Of a DNA stretch of 7,830 nt, positions 1-6,270 are shown piece by piece. Under the pieces are notes generated by a model, which was not told where the DNA came from, did not search any database, and saw nothing but the letters and a program-made list of their open reading frames with translations. Where the stretch lies: NCBI GenBank assembly GCA_964424335.1, contig CAYRIY010000139.1, positions 1 through 7,830 on the forward strand. The letters are read 5' to 3'. This stretch comes from CAYRIY01 sp964424335 (GTDB lineage Bacteria > Bacillota > Limnochordia > DTU080 > RSA5). The position numbers and the translations under genes are program-made. Within the stretch, counting starts at the first letter, position 1, and every line of letters begins with the position of its first letter.

Positions 1-1
1 G

Positions 2-1048
2 GCGCCGGGTGTGGCGGCCGGTTCAGAGGCTGCAATTGACATCGACGGGGCGCAACTCCGTGTAACCCACGGGGAGCGTGTCCCTGGAATGATCGTCGTC
101 GAGCTCTTGGATGCGGACGGCGCCGCCCTCCATCGGGCAGACGTGCGCGTCAAGGCGGCTGACCGGCCGGCGGTCCACATCGACCTCGGCGGGCGAAAGC
201 TCCCGCTCGATGTGCGCGACACTCCGACCCTTAGGGGAGAGATTCCCCTTGCCATCGAGGTGGATGGGCCGCCTGCGATGATTAGGCGAGTGGAGGCCGC
301 TTTGGTCCCGATCCGAGGAGGCGATCCGGTCCCGTACGAGCGGGAGATCGTGTACGCGGGCGGGGCTGAAGGAGCATTGCCGGGCGTGATCGAAGTCGAC
401 ACCACGCGGTTTGAGGACGGTGCGTATGACCTTGCAATCACCGTCGAGACCGTGTTGGAAACGAGCGTGCGCGTGGACCAGCGCATCCTCCTCAAGAACT
501 GGGTCGTGGTCGAAGACGAACTACTGCCGCCCCAGCGATCAGGCTGGTTCGGCCTCGTCAAGCAGCGAAAGACGATCGAGGAGTCCGATGGATGGGAGGA
601 CGCTACGGGCGACGCTGCCGATTTCTTTGGCGACGCGAGCAGGCTTGTGGCAGCAAGCGGGGCGCAGGATCCCTACCTCGTGTGGGAGGCCGAGGACCTC
701 GAGCGATTTGAGCTCACCGTCTATGCGAACTCTGCGGGCCCAGCGGACTCTGCAGGCTTTGCAGACGCATCGGCCGCAGACGACTTGAGTGAGCGCCTCG
801 CTTCGGCTGTTACAGAACGTATCGTGATTTCCGTGTCCGAGGATCAGACCGAGTGGGTGGACTTGCCCTTCGACGCCACCTTAGCGCGAACATCGCCAAG
901 CCGCCAAAAGCTGCAGCTTGCAGGGAACGTGCCCGGCGACCAGGGCGTGAGGTATTTCCGAGTGCTCCTTGTGACCGATTCGGAGACCGTAGGCGACGCG
1001 GCGCCTTTGCAGCTTGGGCGATTGGTGTTGACCTTGCGGGCGCACTGA
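2..1048 (+). CDS. C-terminal part of a secreted-type beta-sandwich protein, probably an accessory region of a carbohydrate-active enzyme (5' partial)
   Basis: The frame is open to the left edge of the window. The first internal start (GTG at 11) has no ribosome binding site and no signal peptide follows it, so the gene most likely begins upstream. Numbering from that GTG, residues about 100-165 form an Ig-like beta module with the phrase RFEDGAYDLAITVET. A second module, about residues 190-345, carries DGWED, FFGDASRLV, DPYLVWE, LTVYAN, then ISVSEDQTEWVDL and RYFRVLLV. From memory, this resembles the C-terminal beta-sandwich seen in Paenibacillus-type secreted glycoside hydrolases, where a blurred GD-R motif is followed by a 'y.s.Dg..W' strand. 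No catalytic domain lies inside the window, so the enzyme class is unknown. A short Ala/Asp/Ser-rich repeat sits inside the second module. The next gene starts 95 bases downstream. The family assignment is inference; that this is a coding region is secure. Confidence 0.7.
   Translation, partial: APGVAAGSEAAIDIDGAQLRVTHGERVPGMIVVELLDADGAALHRADVRVKAADRPAVHIDLGGRKLPLDVRDTPTLRGEIPLAIEVDGPPAMIRRVEAALVPIRGGDPVPYEREIVYAGGAEGALPGVIEVDTTRFEDGAYDLAITVETVLETSVRVDQRILLKNWVVVEDELLPPQRSGWFGLVKQRKTIEESDGWEDATGDAADFFGDASRLVAASGAQDPYLVWEAEDLERFELTVYANSAGPADSAGFADASAADDLSERLASAVTERIVISVSEDQTEWVDLPFDATLARTSPSRQKLQLAGNVPGDQGVRYFRVLLVTDSETVGDAAPLQLGRLVLTLRAH
731..766 (+). repeat. Two-copy 18-bp in-frame tandem repeat (SAGPAD / SAGFAD)
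   Basis: Bases 731-748 and 749-766 are two adjacent 18-base units, identical at most positions. They encode SAGPAD and SAGFAD. A more degenerate ASAADD follows. The repeat falls in a loop between predicted strands of the beta-sandwich module and probably arose by slippage in a tolerant linker. Confidence 0.6.
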
Positions 1049-1143
1049 GGGGCCGAGGCGGGGGCCCGTGCCGAGCCAACGTTCCGTTGCTTGATTTACA
1101 TCATTCTCGATGCCGGGATTCAGGAAAGGTGGAGTCATTGAAC

Positions 1144-2103
1144 ATGAGACTCCATTCACTCGGGCAAAAGACCATTTCGGACTTGAGGCGAAACGTGACA
1201 GCGACGCTAGCGTGTCTAGCGATTTCGTTCCTATATGGTTGCGGCGACGTTCAACCATCCGATCTCTATTACCCGGGGCCGCCCGTGGTCAAACCTGTCC
1301 TTTTCAGGTTCGCCGTCTTTGGTGATGCAGAGCCAAAACCTAATCCGGACTTCGAAAACCTCTCGGCGGCGGTAGACGCAGTCAACGAACTGAGTCGCAT
1401 CCTTCCGATTGATTTCGTGGCGTCCGTGGGCGATATCGCGCATCAAGGCAAGGAAGTGCAGTACCAGATGGCAACGTCCGAAATCGAGCGACTCGAGGCG
1501 CCGTTTTACGCGATCATGGGCAATGAAGAATTCGGTGGTGGACTTGCGCTCTTTAAGGAGTACGCTGCGAAATGGAACGACGATCCGGAGCTGATTCCTG
1601 GTCCTAGCTATTCGTTTGCGCATAAAGGCGTTCAATTCGTCTTTGCGAGCCCCGATGCCGGTGGTCGGGATTTCACCAACGAAGGGGTTGAATGGATCCT
1701 TTCGGAATTTGAAAAGGCCTCCGACGCCTCGGTCTTACGGTTCACGCACGTTCCGGCGTCCGGCACGTTTCCAGATGGCAAGAATCGGTCAATTAGCAAT
1801 CCGGAGTTCTCAAGAGTTCTTTCCCATCCTCGGTTGGCGGTCGTGTTCTCGGGTCACCTCCATTTGAACCTAGATGACCGAGTCCACATTGTTGAATCGA
1901 ACGGAGTACTGCATGTTCACGTCCCGGGACTTGAGCGGACTAAAGTGGGCAGTCGCCATGTGCCTCGATTTCGACTCGTAACCGTATTTGCTGATGGAGA
2001 TGTGCTGCTCGAGACGTTCAATTTAAGTGCGGGCGAATTTGAGGACGATCACTTCGACTTATTCCCGCAACTCGTCTCTGTGCCGACGTTTGAACACAAA
2101 TAG
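1144..2103 (+). CDS. Calcineurin-like metallophosphoesterase, lipoprotein
   Basis: A 319-residue protein predicted to be a membrane-anchored, extracytoplasmic phosphoesterase. The N-terminus has RR at 15-16, a hydrophobic stretch at about 19-31 and the lipobox LYGC, with Cys33 as the lipidated residue. Class III phosphoesterase motifs follow in order: VFGDAE (Asp61), SVGDIAH (Gly96-Asp97), MGNEE (Asn127), RFTHVP (His202) and FSGHLH (His238, His240). This matches the usual metal-binding order D-x-H, GD, GNH, H, GHxH. However, the motif I His is Glu63 and the His of GNH is Glu128, so metal preference or mechanism may differ. The ATG start follows AAAGGTGGAG (1125-1134) at 9 bases; a TTG at 1138 is in frame but too close to that site. 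Base composition looks less GC-rich than the flanking genes. The substrate cannot be told from sequence; a phosphomonoesterase, a diesterase or a non-catalytic metal-binding protein are all possible. No clear terminator or promoter was found around it. Confidence 0.88.
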   Translation: MRLHSLGQKTISDLRRNVTATLACLAISFLYGCGDVQPSDLYYPGPPVVKPVLFRFAVFGDAEPKPNPDFENLSAAVDAVNELSRILPIDFVASVGDIAHQGKEVQYQMATSEIERLEAPFYAIMGNEEFGGGLALFKEYAAKWNDDPELIPGPSYSFAHKGVQFVFASPDAGGRDFTNEGVEWILSEFEKASDASVLRFTHVPASGTFPDGKNRSISNPEFSRVLSHPRLAVVFSGHLHLNLDDRVHIVESNGVLHVHVPGLERTKVGSRHVPRFRLVTVFADGDVLLETFNLSAGEFEDDHFDLFPQLVSVPTFEHK

Positions 2104-2185
2104 CGATTGCATACTATCTCTTCCAAGAAATTCTTCTGCCAATAAACAGGAGCGGCGCATTTCGCGCTGAATTATCCACTCCAAA

Positions 2186-2201
2186 GGTTAAGCGCTTAAC
2201 C
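2186..2201. promoter_or_regulatory. Perfect 16-bp palindrome, candidate LacI-family operator
   Basis: GGTTAAGCGCTTAACC is a perfect inverted repeat with the CG dinucleotide at its centre. Known LacI-family operators have this design: the hinge helices insert a leucine at a central CpG. It lies about 108 bases before the repressor gene and directly upstream of a good -10 hexamer, so bound repressor would block RNA polymerase. A partial half-site (CTAAGC, 2284-2289) recurs just before the repressor ribosome binding site. I found no second full copy in the window. Confidence 0.6.
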
Positions 2202-2205
2202 CGGG

Positions 2206-2211
2206 TAGAAT
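2206..2211 (+). promoter_or_regulatory. Candidate -10 element for the repressor gene
   Basis: TAGAAT matches the TATAAT consensus at five of six positions. The region 17 bases upstream (2183-2188, AAAGGT) does not resemble a -35 hexamer, so the promoter may be weak or need an activator. The palindrome fills the spacer and touches the -35 position. Transcription would start near 2218, giving a leader of about 90 bases. Confidence 0.35.
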
Positions 2212-2308
2212 TCAGAAATTAGCTTGAGTCGAGTGGAGCGCGGGCCAGGCGGCGTGATCTATGCGCCAATGACGGCCCCGCGGCTAAGCGCCTGAGGGAG
2301 GTGATGGC

Positions 2309-3367
2309 GTGCGCGGCGTTACCATGCGGGATATCGCTAAAAAGGTAGGCGTGTCCGAGGCTACGGTTTCGCATGTGGTCAACGGCAACACGAGCAAGGT
2401 GTCGGCGGCGACCAGGGAACGGGTGCTGCAGGCAATTCGCGAACTTGAGTACACGCCCAATCGCATTGCGCGCAGCCTCGCCGTCCGCTCGACCTCGACG
2501 GTCGGTCTCATTGTGACGGATGTGGTGCGCACCCCGTACGCCGCGGCGATCAAAGGGGTGGAGTCGGTCGCGATGCAGCACGGCTACAACGTGATCCTCT
2601 GCAACCTCGACGGCTCCGACACCCGCCTCGAAAGCGCCGTCGAAGTCCTCCTTTCCAAACGGGTCGACGGCATGATCTTTGTGCTCTCCTCCCAGCCTGT
2701 GGACCGCCGGCTGATCAGCCGTTTGGCAAAGCGAAGCGGTCCGATCGTCTTTGTCAATCAACCTTCCGAGCTGCCAAGCGTGCCGGCGGTGCTGATCGAC
2801 AACGCTTCGGGGACCTTTGAGCTCACACGTCAACTGGCCGAGATGGGACACCGGCGGATCGGCTGCATTCACTTGCCGCTTGTGGGAACAAACCCGGTGC
2901 TCGCCGCTCGTGAGCGGTTCGAAGGTTATCAAAAGGCGTTGGCCCACTGCGGCATCTCGTACGACGAAGCGTTGACGAGGGAAGGCGCTTTTGGCGAAGA
3001 GGCGGGCGTAAGAGCGGGCGAGCGAGCGGCGGAGGAGTTGATCCAGCAACCCGAGCCTCCTACGGCGTTGGTCTGTTGCAATGACTACCTGGCCATCGGT
3101 GCGATGCGGGCGTGCGCAAGGGCTGGTTTGGAGGTTCCCGAGGAGGTTGCGATCGTCGGTCACGACGACATTGCCGCGGCGCAATACCTCCAGCCGTCGC
3201 TCACGTCGGTGAGTCAACCGATGACGCAAGCGGGGGAGATGGGCATGCAGTTTCTGCTTAAGCGCATGTCCGAACGAATCGAGGCCTTCGCCAATCGGTC
3301 GGTAGAAACCGTGCGGCTTCCATGCACGCCGGTGATCCGCGCCTCGTCCGGCCATGCGCCCGCGTGA
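2309..3367 (+). CDS. LacI-family transcriptional regulator (RbsR/PurR-like architecture)
   Basis: A full-length 352-residue repressor. Residues 4-26 form the LacI helix-turn-helix (VTMRDIAKKVGVSEATVSHVVNG), with TVSHVVN as the recognition helix. Residues 50-57 (PNRIARSL) are the hinge helix, with Leu57 as the expected minor-groove lever. From about residue 64 the periplasmic-binding-protein-like effector domain begins (STVGLIVTDV), with KRVDGMIFV, the conserved IDNASG, MGHRRIG and VGHDDIAAAQYLQPSLTSVSQP. These resemble ribose/purine-type LacI members, so a sugar ligand is likely, but the effector is not identifiable. The GTG start is chosen because GGAGG (2297-2301) lies 7 bases upstream; ATG 2324 would leave 22 bases and cut the N-terminus of the DNA-binding domain. 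The gene is followed 125 bases later by a solute-binding protein on the same strand. Auto-regulation through the palindrome at 2186-2201 is inferred. Confidence 0.95.
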   Translation: MRGVTMRDIAKKVGVSEATVSHVVNGNTSKVSAATRERVLQAIRELEYTPNRIARSLAVRSTSTVGLIVTDVVRTPYAAAIKGVESVAMQHGYNVILCNLDGSDTRLESAVEVLLSKRVDGMIFVLSSQPVDRRLISRLAKRSGPIVFVNQPSELPSVPAVLIDNASGTFELTRQLAEMGHRRIGCIHLPLVGTNPVLAARERFEGYQKALAHCGISYDEALTREGAFGEEAGVRAGERAAEELIQQPEPPTALVCCNDYLAIGAMRACARAGLEVPEEVAIVGHDDIAAAQYLQPSLTSVSQPMTQAGEMGMQFLLKRMSERIEAFANRSVETVRLPCTPVIRASSGHAPA

Positions 3368-3415
3368 CCAATGCAGCGTGCCCGTAGCCACGATGACCCG
3401 CGCTAAAAGGAGGCG

Positions 3416-3496
3416 ATGCGAAGAACATTCGGCAACTTGACAATTCTTGGACCCGGCGCTTCTACAAGGACTCAAAACCAGGAGGAATGGATGTGA
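3416..3496 (+). CDS. Possible 26-codon leader ORF overlapping the binding-protein start
   Basis: AAAAGGAGG (3405-3413) is among the strongest Shine-Dalgarno matches in the window and precedes an ATG at 3416. The frame runs 26 codons (MRRTFGNLTILGPGASTRTQ, then six more residues) and stops at 3494-3496, overlapping the start of the binding-protein gene in another frame. The spacing of only 2 bases is poor. The peptide matches no family I recognise and has no membrane segment. It could be a translational-coupling leader or chance. Confidence 0.15.
   Translation: MRRTFGNLTILGPGASTRTQNQEEWM
3481..3485 (+). promoter_or_regulatory. Ribosome binding site that decides the binding-protein start
   Basis: GGAGG lies 1 base before ATG 3487 but 7 bases before the in-frame GTG at 3493. 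The repressor and the dehydrogenase genes in this window also use a GGAG-type site exactly 7 bases before a GTG. This supports GTG 3493 as the true start, shortening the longest frame by two residues. Confidence 0.65.
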
Positions 3497-4800
3497 ATCA
3501 CAGGCGGTCGAACGGCAAGCGAATTGCTCTACTGCTAGCGCTGGCGCTCCTCGTCCTTTCGGCGGCGGCGCATGCGCAAGAGACGATTACATTGCGCCAC
3601 TACAAGTTTAACGCACGAGCGGATCAACTGGCGATCCTCGAGCAGCTCGCCGAAGAGTTTCACCAGTTGCACCCGCACATTCGCATCGACATCTCGACGG
3701 GGCCGGAGGGGCCCGAGTACGAGGAGAACGTCAAGGTCATGTTGGCCGGAGGCGTTCCCCCGGATATCACCGAGTTTTACACTGGAATCGCGTCCGCAAT
3801 GGCCGGGGCCGGGCAGTTTTTGGACCTGAGGCCGTACGTCGAGGCGGATCCCAGGTGGGCGGCCGCTCAGATGACTCCGGCGGCGGTGGAAAGCAGCACG
3901 TGGCTGGACGGGACGCTCTTTATGCTCCCCGCCGTCATGGGAGCGAACATCTTGGCCTACAACGGAGATCTCCTGGCCGAGGCCGGATTCGACCATCCAT
4001 CGAGGCTCGGAGACGGCTGGACCTGGGAGACCATGATGCAGATGGTCCAATCCATCGCCCGTGACGACAATGCGGACGGGGCGCCTGAACGCTGGGGCAA
4101 CATGGGACGCGTGGGCCTGGCTCGCATTCTGACCTACATGGTGCAAGGCGGCCAGTTCCCATTCAACTCCTATGTGGCGCCGACGTCGGCGGACTTCCTC
4201 GCCCCGGGCGTGCAGGAGGGCGCTCGATTTGCCGCCAACCTCCTCCACCCGTCGATCGGAACGAGCAACTACAACCAGTTCATTCAAGGCAACGTGGGCT
4301 TCATCTGGATCGGCATCTTTCCGTTCTCGGTGGAACTGGCGCGCCTTCGCTTTGAGCCGAACGCCATCGACTACCGTGTCTCGCCGTGGCCCATCGGCCC
4401 CGCCGGCAACAGCTCGACGGTGATGGAGACCCGCGGCTGGCAGATCATGAAAGACACGCGCTACCCCGACGAAGCGTACGAGTGGCTGGCCTTTGTCCAT
4501 CTAAATGAGGAGCGGGCCCTGCGGTACGCCAACGTCCACGGCTGGATTCCTGCATCGAGCAGGCTGCACCTGACGTGGCTCGACTCGCTCGGGTTTACCG
4601 GTGTGGAGCGGGAGATGATCAACACGGCCCTCGAGGCGACGGTCGATCCGGGCAACGTCCCGACGCCCTTTGGTCCGGGCGTGCTCGAGGTCACGAGCGC
4701 TTGGGATCGGAGCTTCGCCGACGTGGTGGCCGAGAAGGTGCCGCTCGAGACCTTCCTCGAGCAGATGAATGAGGTTGCAAAGCAGCAGCTCGCACGGTAG
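3493..4800 (+). CDS. ABC transporter extracellular solute-binding protein, family 1 (sugar type)
   Basis: A 435-residue secreted receptor that would capture a solute, probably a sugar or oligosaccharide, and deliver it to an ABC permease. The N-terminus has a basic segment (HRRSNGKR), a hydrophobic core (IALLLALALLVLSAAA) and a type I signal peptidase site AHA|QE at about 28/29. There is no lipobox Cys, so the protein should be soluble in the periplasm or released. Family-1 features include TITLRHYKFN, LEQLAEEFHQLHPHIRI, the ligand-cleft region GGVPPDITEFYTG, FMLPAVMGANILAYN, GWTWE and the closing ETRGWQIMKDT segment. DDNADGAPE (about 191-199) is an EF-hand-like calcium loop often found in this family. 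The length is normal. It lies 125 bases after the LacI-type regulator, on the same strand, and is followed by a terminator instead of permease genes, so its transporter partners must lie elsewhere. Regulation by the upstream repressor is inferred from position only. Confidence 0.93.
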   Translation: MNHRRSNGKRIALLLALALLVLSAAAHAQETITLRHYKFNARADQLAILEQLAEEFHQLHPHIRIDISTGPEGPEYEENVKVMLAGGVPPDITEFYTGIASAMAGAGQFLDLRPYVEADPRWAAAQMTPAAVESSTWLDGTLFMLPAVMGANILAYNGDLLAEAGFDHPSRLGDGWTWETMMQMVQSIARDDNADGAPERWGNMGRVGLARILTYMVQGGQFPFNSYVAPTSADFLAPGVQEGARFAANLLHPSIGTSNYNQFIQGNVGFIWIGIFPFSVELARLRFEPNAIDYRVSPWPIGPAGNSSTVMETRGWQIMKDTRYPDEAYEWLAFVHLNEERALRYANVHGWIPASSRLHLTWLDSLGFTGVEREMINTALEATVDPGNVPTPFGPGVLEVTSAWDRSFADVVAEKVPLETFLEQMNEVAKQQLAR

Positions 4801-4831
4801 GCGTGGTTGGTTGCGCCACATGTGAGGTTTC

Positions 4832-4875
4832 AAACTGCCCCAGGGGCCGCGGTTCGGGCTTCTGGGGCAGTTTTT
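4832..4875 (+). terminator. Strong rho-independent terminator
   Basis: AAACTGCCCCAG (4832-4843) pairs perfectly with CTGGGGCAGTTT (4862-4873). The stem can extend inward through two G-U and three G-C pairs to an 8-base loop. A run of five T (4871-4875) follows. It begins 32 bases after the binding-protein stop and closes that transcription unit. Confidence 0.93.
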
Positions 4876-5259
4876 CGTAAGCTCCTGATTTCCGAAAAGT
4901 GACCTCAACTTGGTCGGCACGTTCGTCGGGCTTGGGCGTAGTAAATGGAGCTTGTGTCTAGCAGGCCATGACGCGGTGAAGCGCGGCGGACGGAGGGAAC
5001 CAAGCGCCAAGTAAGCGAGTACCGATCATTTTTCGGATTCGCCAACACGTTCTCCTAGATTGAGGTCAATCATAACTTGAGATTCTACCACCGATCGCAG
5101 ATCACGAGCGCATTGACCGTGTTAGGAAGTCTTTGGTAATCTGGGACTGGCCTTGAATCTGGATGTGCCAAAGGTCGTTCGACTCCGCTGACCGCCGTTT
5201 CCAAGGGAACTTTGACACGAAACGGAAGATCTGCAGCTTGAACGCTAAGGAGAGATCGT
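4876..5259. other. Gene-free intergenic region before the dehydrogenase gene
   Basis: These 384 bases contain no frame with protein-like composition on either strand. No LacI-type palindrome and no strong hairpin was found. The only signals I can support are a candidate promoter around 5113-5142 and the ribosome binding site AAGGAG at 5247-5252. A short CTTTGG (5131-5136) / CCAAAG (5168-5173) inverted repeat lies just after the promoter but is too weak to call a riboswitch or attenuator. Confidence 0.5.
5113..5142 (+). promoter_or_regulatory. Candidate sigma-70-type promoter for the dehydrogenase gene
   Basis: TTGACC (5113-5118) matches the -35 consensus at five of six positions. GGTAAT (5135-5140) or TAATCT (5137-5142) lies 16 or 18 bases downstream, with four and three matches to TATAAT respectively. 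Transcription would start near 5149, giving a leader of about 110 bases. The strong upstream terminator makes an independent promoter here likely, but the exact hexamers are uncertain. Confidence 0.4.
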
Positions 5260-5991
5260 GTGAATACTCGAATCGAAGGCCAACGGGCGCTGATCGTCGG
5301 TGCGAGTTCTGGAATGGGAAGGGCCACGGCAAAAGCGCTTGCCTTGGCGGGGGCCAAGGTGGTGGCGGCGGCTCGAAACGAGGCGGCGCTCCAGTCGCTC
5401 TGCGCCGAGTTGAACGCTGAAGGCGCAGATGCCTCTTACGTTACCGTGGACGTGCAGGATCGCGACCAGGTGGCGGCGCTGTTTGATCAAGCGGTGTCAA
5501 CGCTTGGCGGCCTCGACCTTGTGGTGTTCGCCGCCGGTACGAATACGCCAAAGCGCGCCGTCGAAGAGCTTTCGCTGGGCGATTGGCATGCGCTCTTGGA
5601 AACCAACTTGACCGGAGCGTTTCACACGTTGCAGGAAGCCGTCTCAATCATGCTTCCAAAAGGTAGCGGCACGATCATCTTTATTTCGAGTGTGTCGGCT
5701 AAGCGCGGGGACAAGTCGGGCATTGCCTACCAAGCGTCAAAGCATGGAATGGATGGTTTGGTATGGGGCGCACGTGAAGAGTTGAAAGGGACCAACCTTC
5801 GTTTTTCCGTCATTTATCCGGGGCTGTGCGATACGCCGCTCGTCGACAAGCGTCCCGTGCCGCCCTCGGCCGAAGACAGAGAAAAGGCCCTGAGGCCCGA
5901 AGATATCGCCGACGCTTGTCTTTACATCGCGTCGTCCCCTCCGCACGTGAACATTAAGGAAATCGTGATCGATACGACACATCCGTTTTAG
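5260..5991 (+). CDS. Short-chain dehydrogenase/reductase (classical SDR, probably NADP-dependent)
   Basis: A 243-residue soluble Rossmann-fold oxidoreductase. The cofactor motif GASSGMG is at residues 14-20. Arg39, just after the second beta strand (VVAAARN), favours NADP(H) over NAD(H). VDV (63-65) contacts the adenine ring. The usual NNAG motif is FAAG (90-93). The catalytic tetrad is complete: Asn116, Ser144 (FISS), Tyr157 and Lys161 (YQASK), with the Ser-Tyr spacing of 13 typical of the family. PGLCDTP (187-193) is the post-active-site loop. The C-terminus ends in EIVIDTTHPF, closer to YdfG-like reductases than to the longer sugar or acyl reductases. Substrate is not predictable; a hydroxy acid, keto sugar or small ketone would all fit. 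GTG start: AAGGAG (5247-5252) lies 7 bases upstream. It appears to be a single-gene unit between a terminator and a pseudogene remnant. Confidence 0.94.
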   Translation: MNTRIEGQRALIVGASSGMGRATAKALALAGAKVVAAARNEAALQSLCAELNAEGADASYVTVDVQDRDQVAALFDQAVSTLGGLDLVVFAAGTNTPKRAVEELSLGDWHALLETNLTGAFHTLQEAVSIMLPKGSGTIIFISSVSAKRGDKSGIAYQASKHGMDGLVWGAREELKGTNLRFSVIYPGLCDTPLVDKRPVPPSAEDREKALRPEDIADACLYIASSPPHVNIKEIVIDTTHPF

Positions 5992-6017
5992 CGTCGAGTG
6001 CCGAAGGTCGGAAGTAG

Positions 6018-6215
6018 CAAAGCGCATCGCGAATCCTGACCGACAGGTCTACGGCATGGGAACCGTACTGCGATCTGATCTGGGTACACGACCGTGTCGC
6101 TCGCCGCCTCTTTTCATATTTCGTCGTGTCAATGGAACCGCTCGATCCCACTCGCCTCGAGGGCAAGCGATACCTGAGCGATCATTTGGCGCTGGGGGTG
6201 GATCTCCGAGGTTGA
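6018..6215 (+). pseudogene. Remnant of an endonuclease/exonuclease/phosphatase-fold protein (C-terminus only)
   Basis: Between the dehydrogenase and the amidase, one plus-strand frame is open from 6018 to a TGA at 6213 and reads like the end of an EEP-family protein. It has ILTDRSTAWEPYCDLIWVHD near its start and GKRYLSDHLALGVDLRG at its end. The SDH histidine motif followed by a hydrophobic strand is the classical C-terminal EEP signature, and DLIWV resembles the preceding conserved strand. The frame begins after a TAG at 6015-6017. It has no plausible start or ribosome binding site, and only about 65 codons remain of a family that is usually 250-350 residues long. ATG 6132 would give only 27 codons. 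The 5' part was probably lost when the dehydrogenase gene came to lie upstream. The remainder of 5992-6298 shows no other gene and no convincing terminator. Confidence 0.6.
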
Positions 6216-6270
6216 CATTCACCCGGTGCGTGGACGCTCCCGGGACCTCATTTGAACCTGATCTACGTAT

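Noticed and set aside
1050..1067. GC-rich hairpin after the first gene (GGGCC / GGCCC)
   Set aside because: Only five pairs with an eight-base loop and no T-run after it; not a credible intrinsic terminator.
853..1143. Upstream extension of the phosphoesterase frame to an ATG at 853
   Set aside because: It would overlap the first gene by about 200 bases and bury the lipoprotein signal peptide in mid-protein. ATG 1144 has its own ribosome binding site and starts a proper signal sequence.
3437..3468. Perfect TTGACA (-35) before the binding-protein gene
   Set aside because: No acceptable -10 at 16-18 bases. The best match, TACAAG at 3463-3468, sits 20 bases away and would put the transcription start almost on the ribosome binding site.
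2219..3475. Long minus-strand open frame of 418 codons opposite the LacI-type gene
   Set aside because: It is rich in Arg/His/Pro with no domain logic and mirrors a clearly conserved plus-strand gene in a GC-rich sequence. It is a shadow frame.
3535..4500. Minus-strand 321-codon frame opposite the binding protein
   Set aside because: Low-complexity His/Arg-rich composition, no start signal and complete overlap with a well-supported gene.
5212..5240. TTGACA at 5212-5217 as promoter for the dehydrogenase
   Set aside because: The hexamer at the right distance (AGCTTG) does not resemble a -10, and transcription would start too close to the ribosome binding site.
4876..5259. Riboswitch or attenuator in the dehydrogenase leader
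   Set aside because: Only short weak inverted repeats are visible, with no conserved aptamer core and no terminator-like hairpin.
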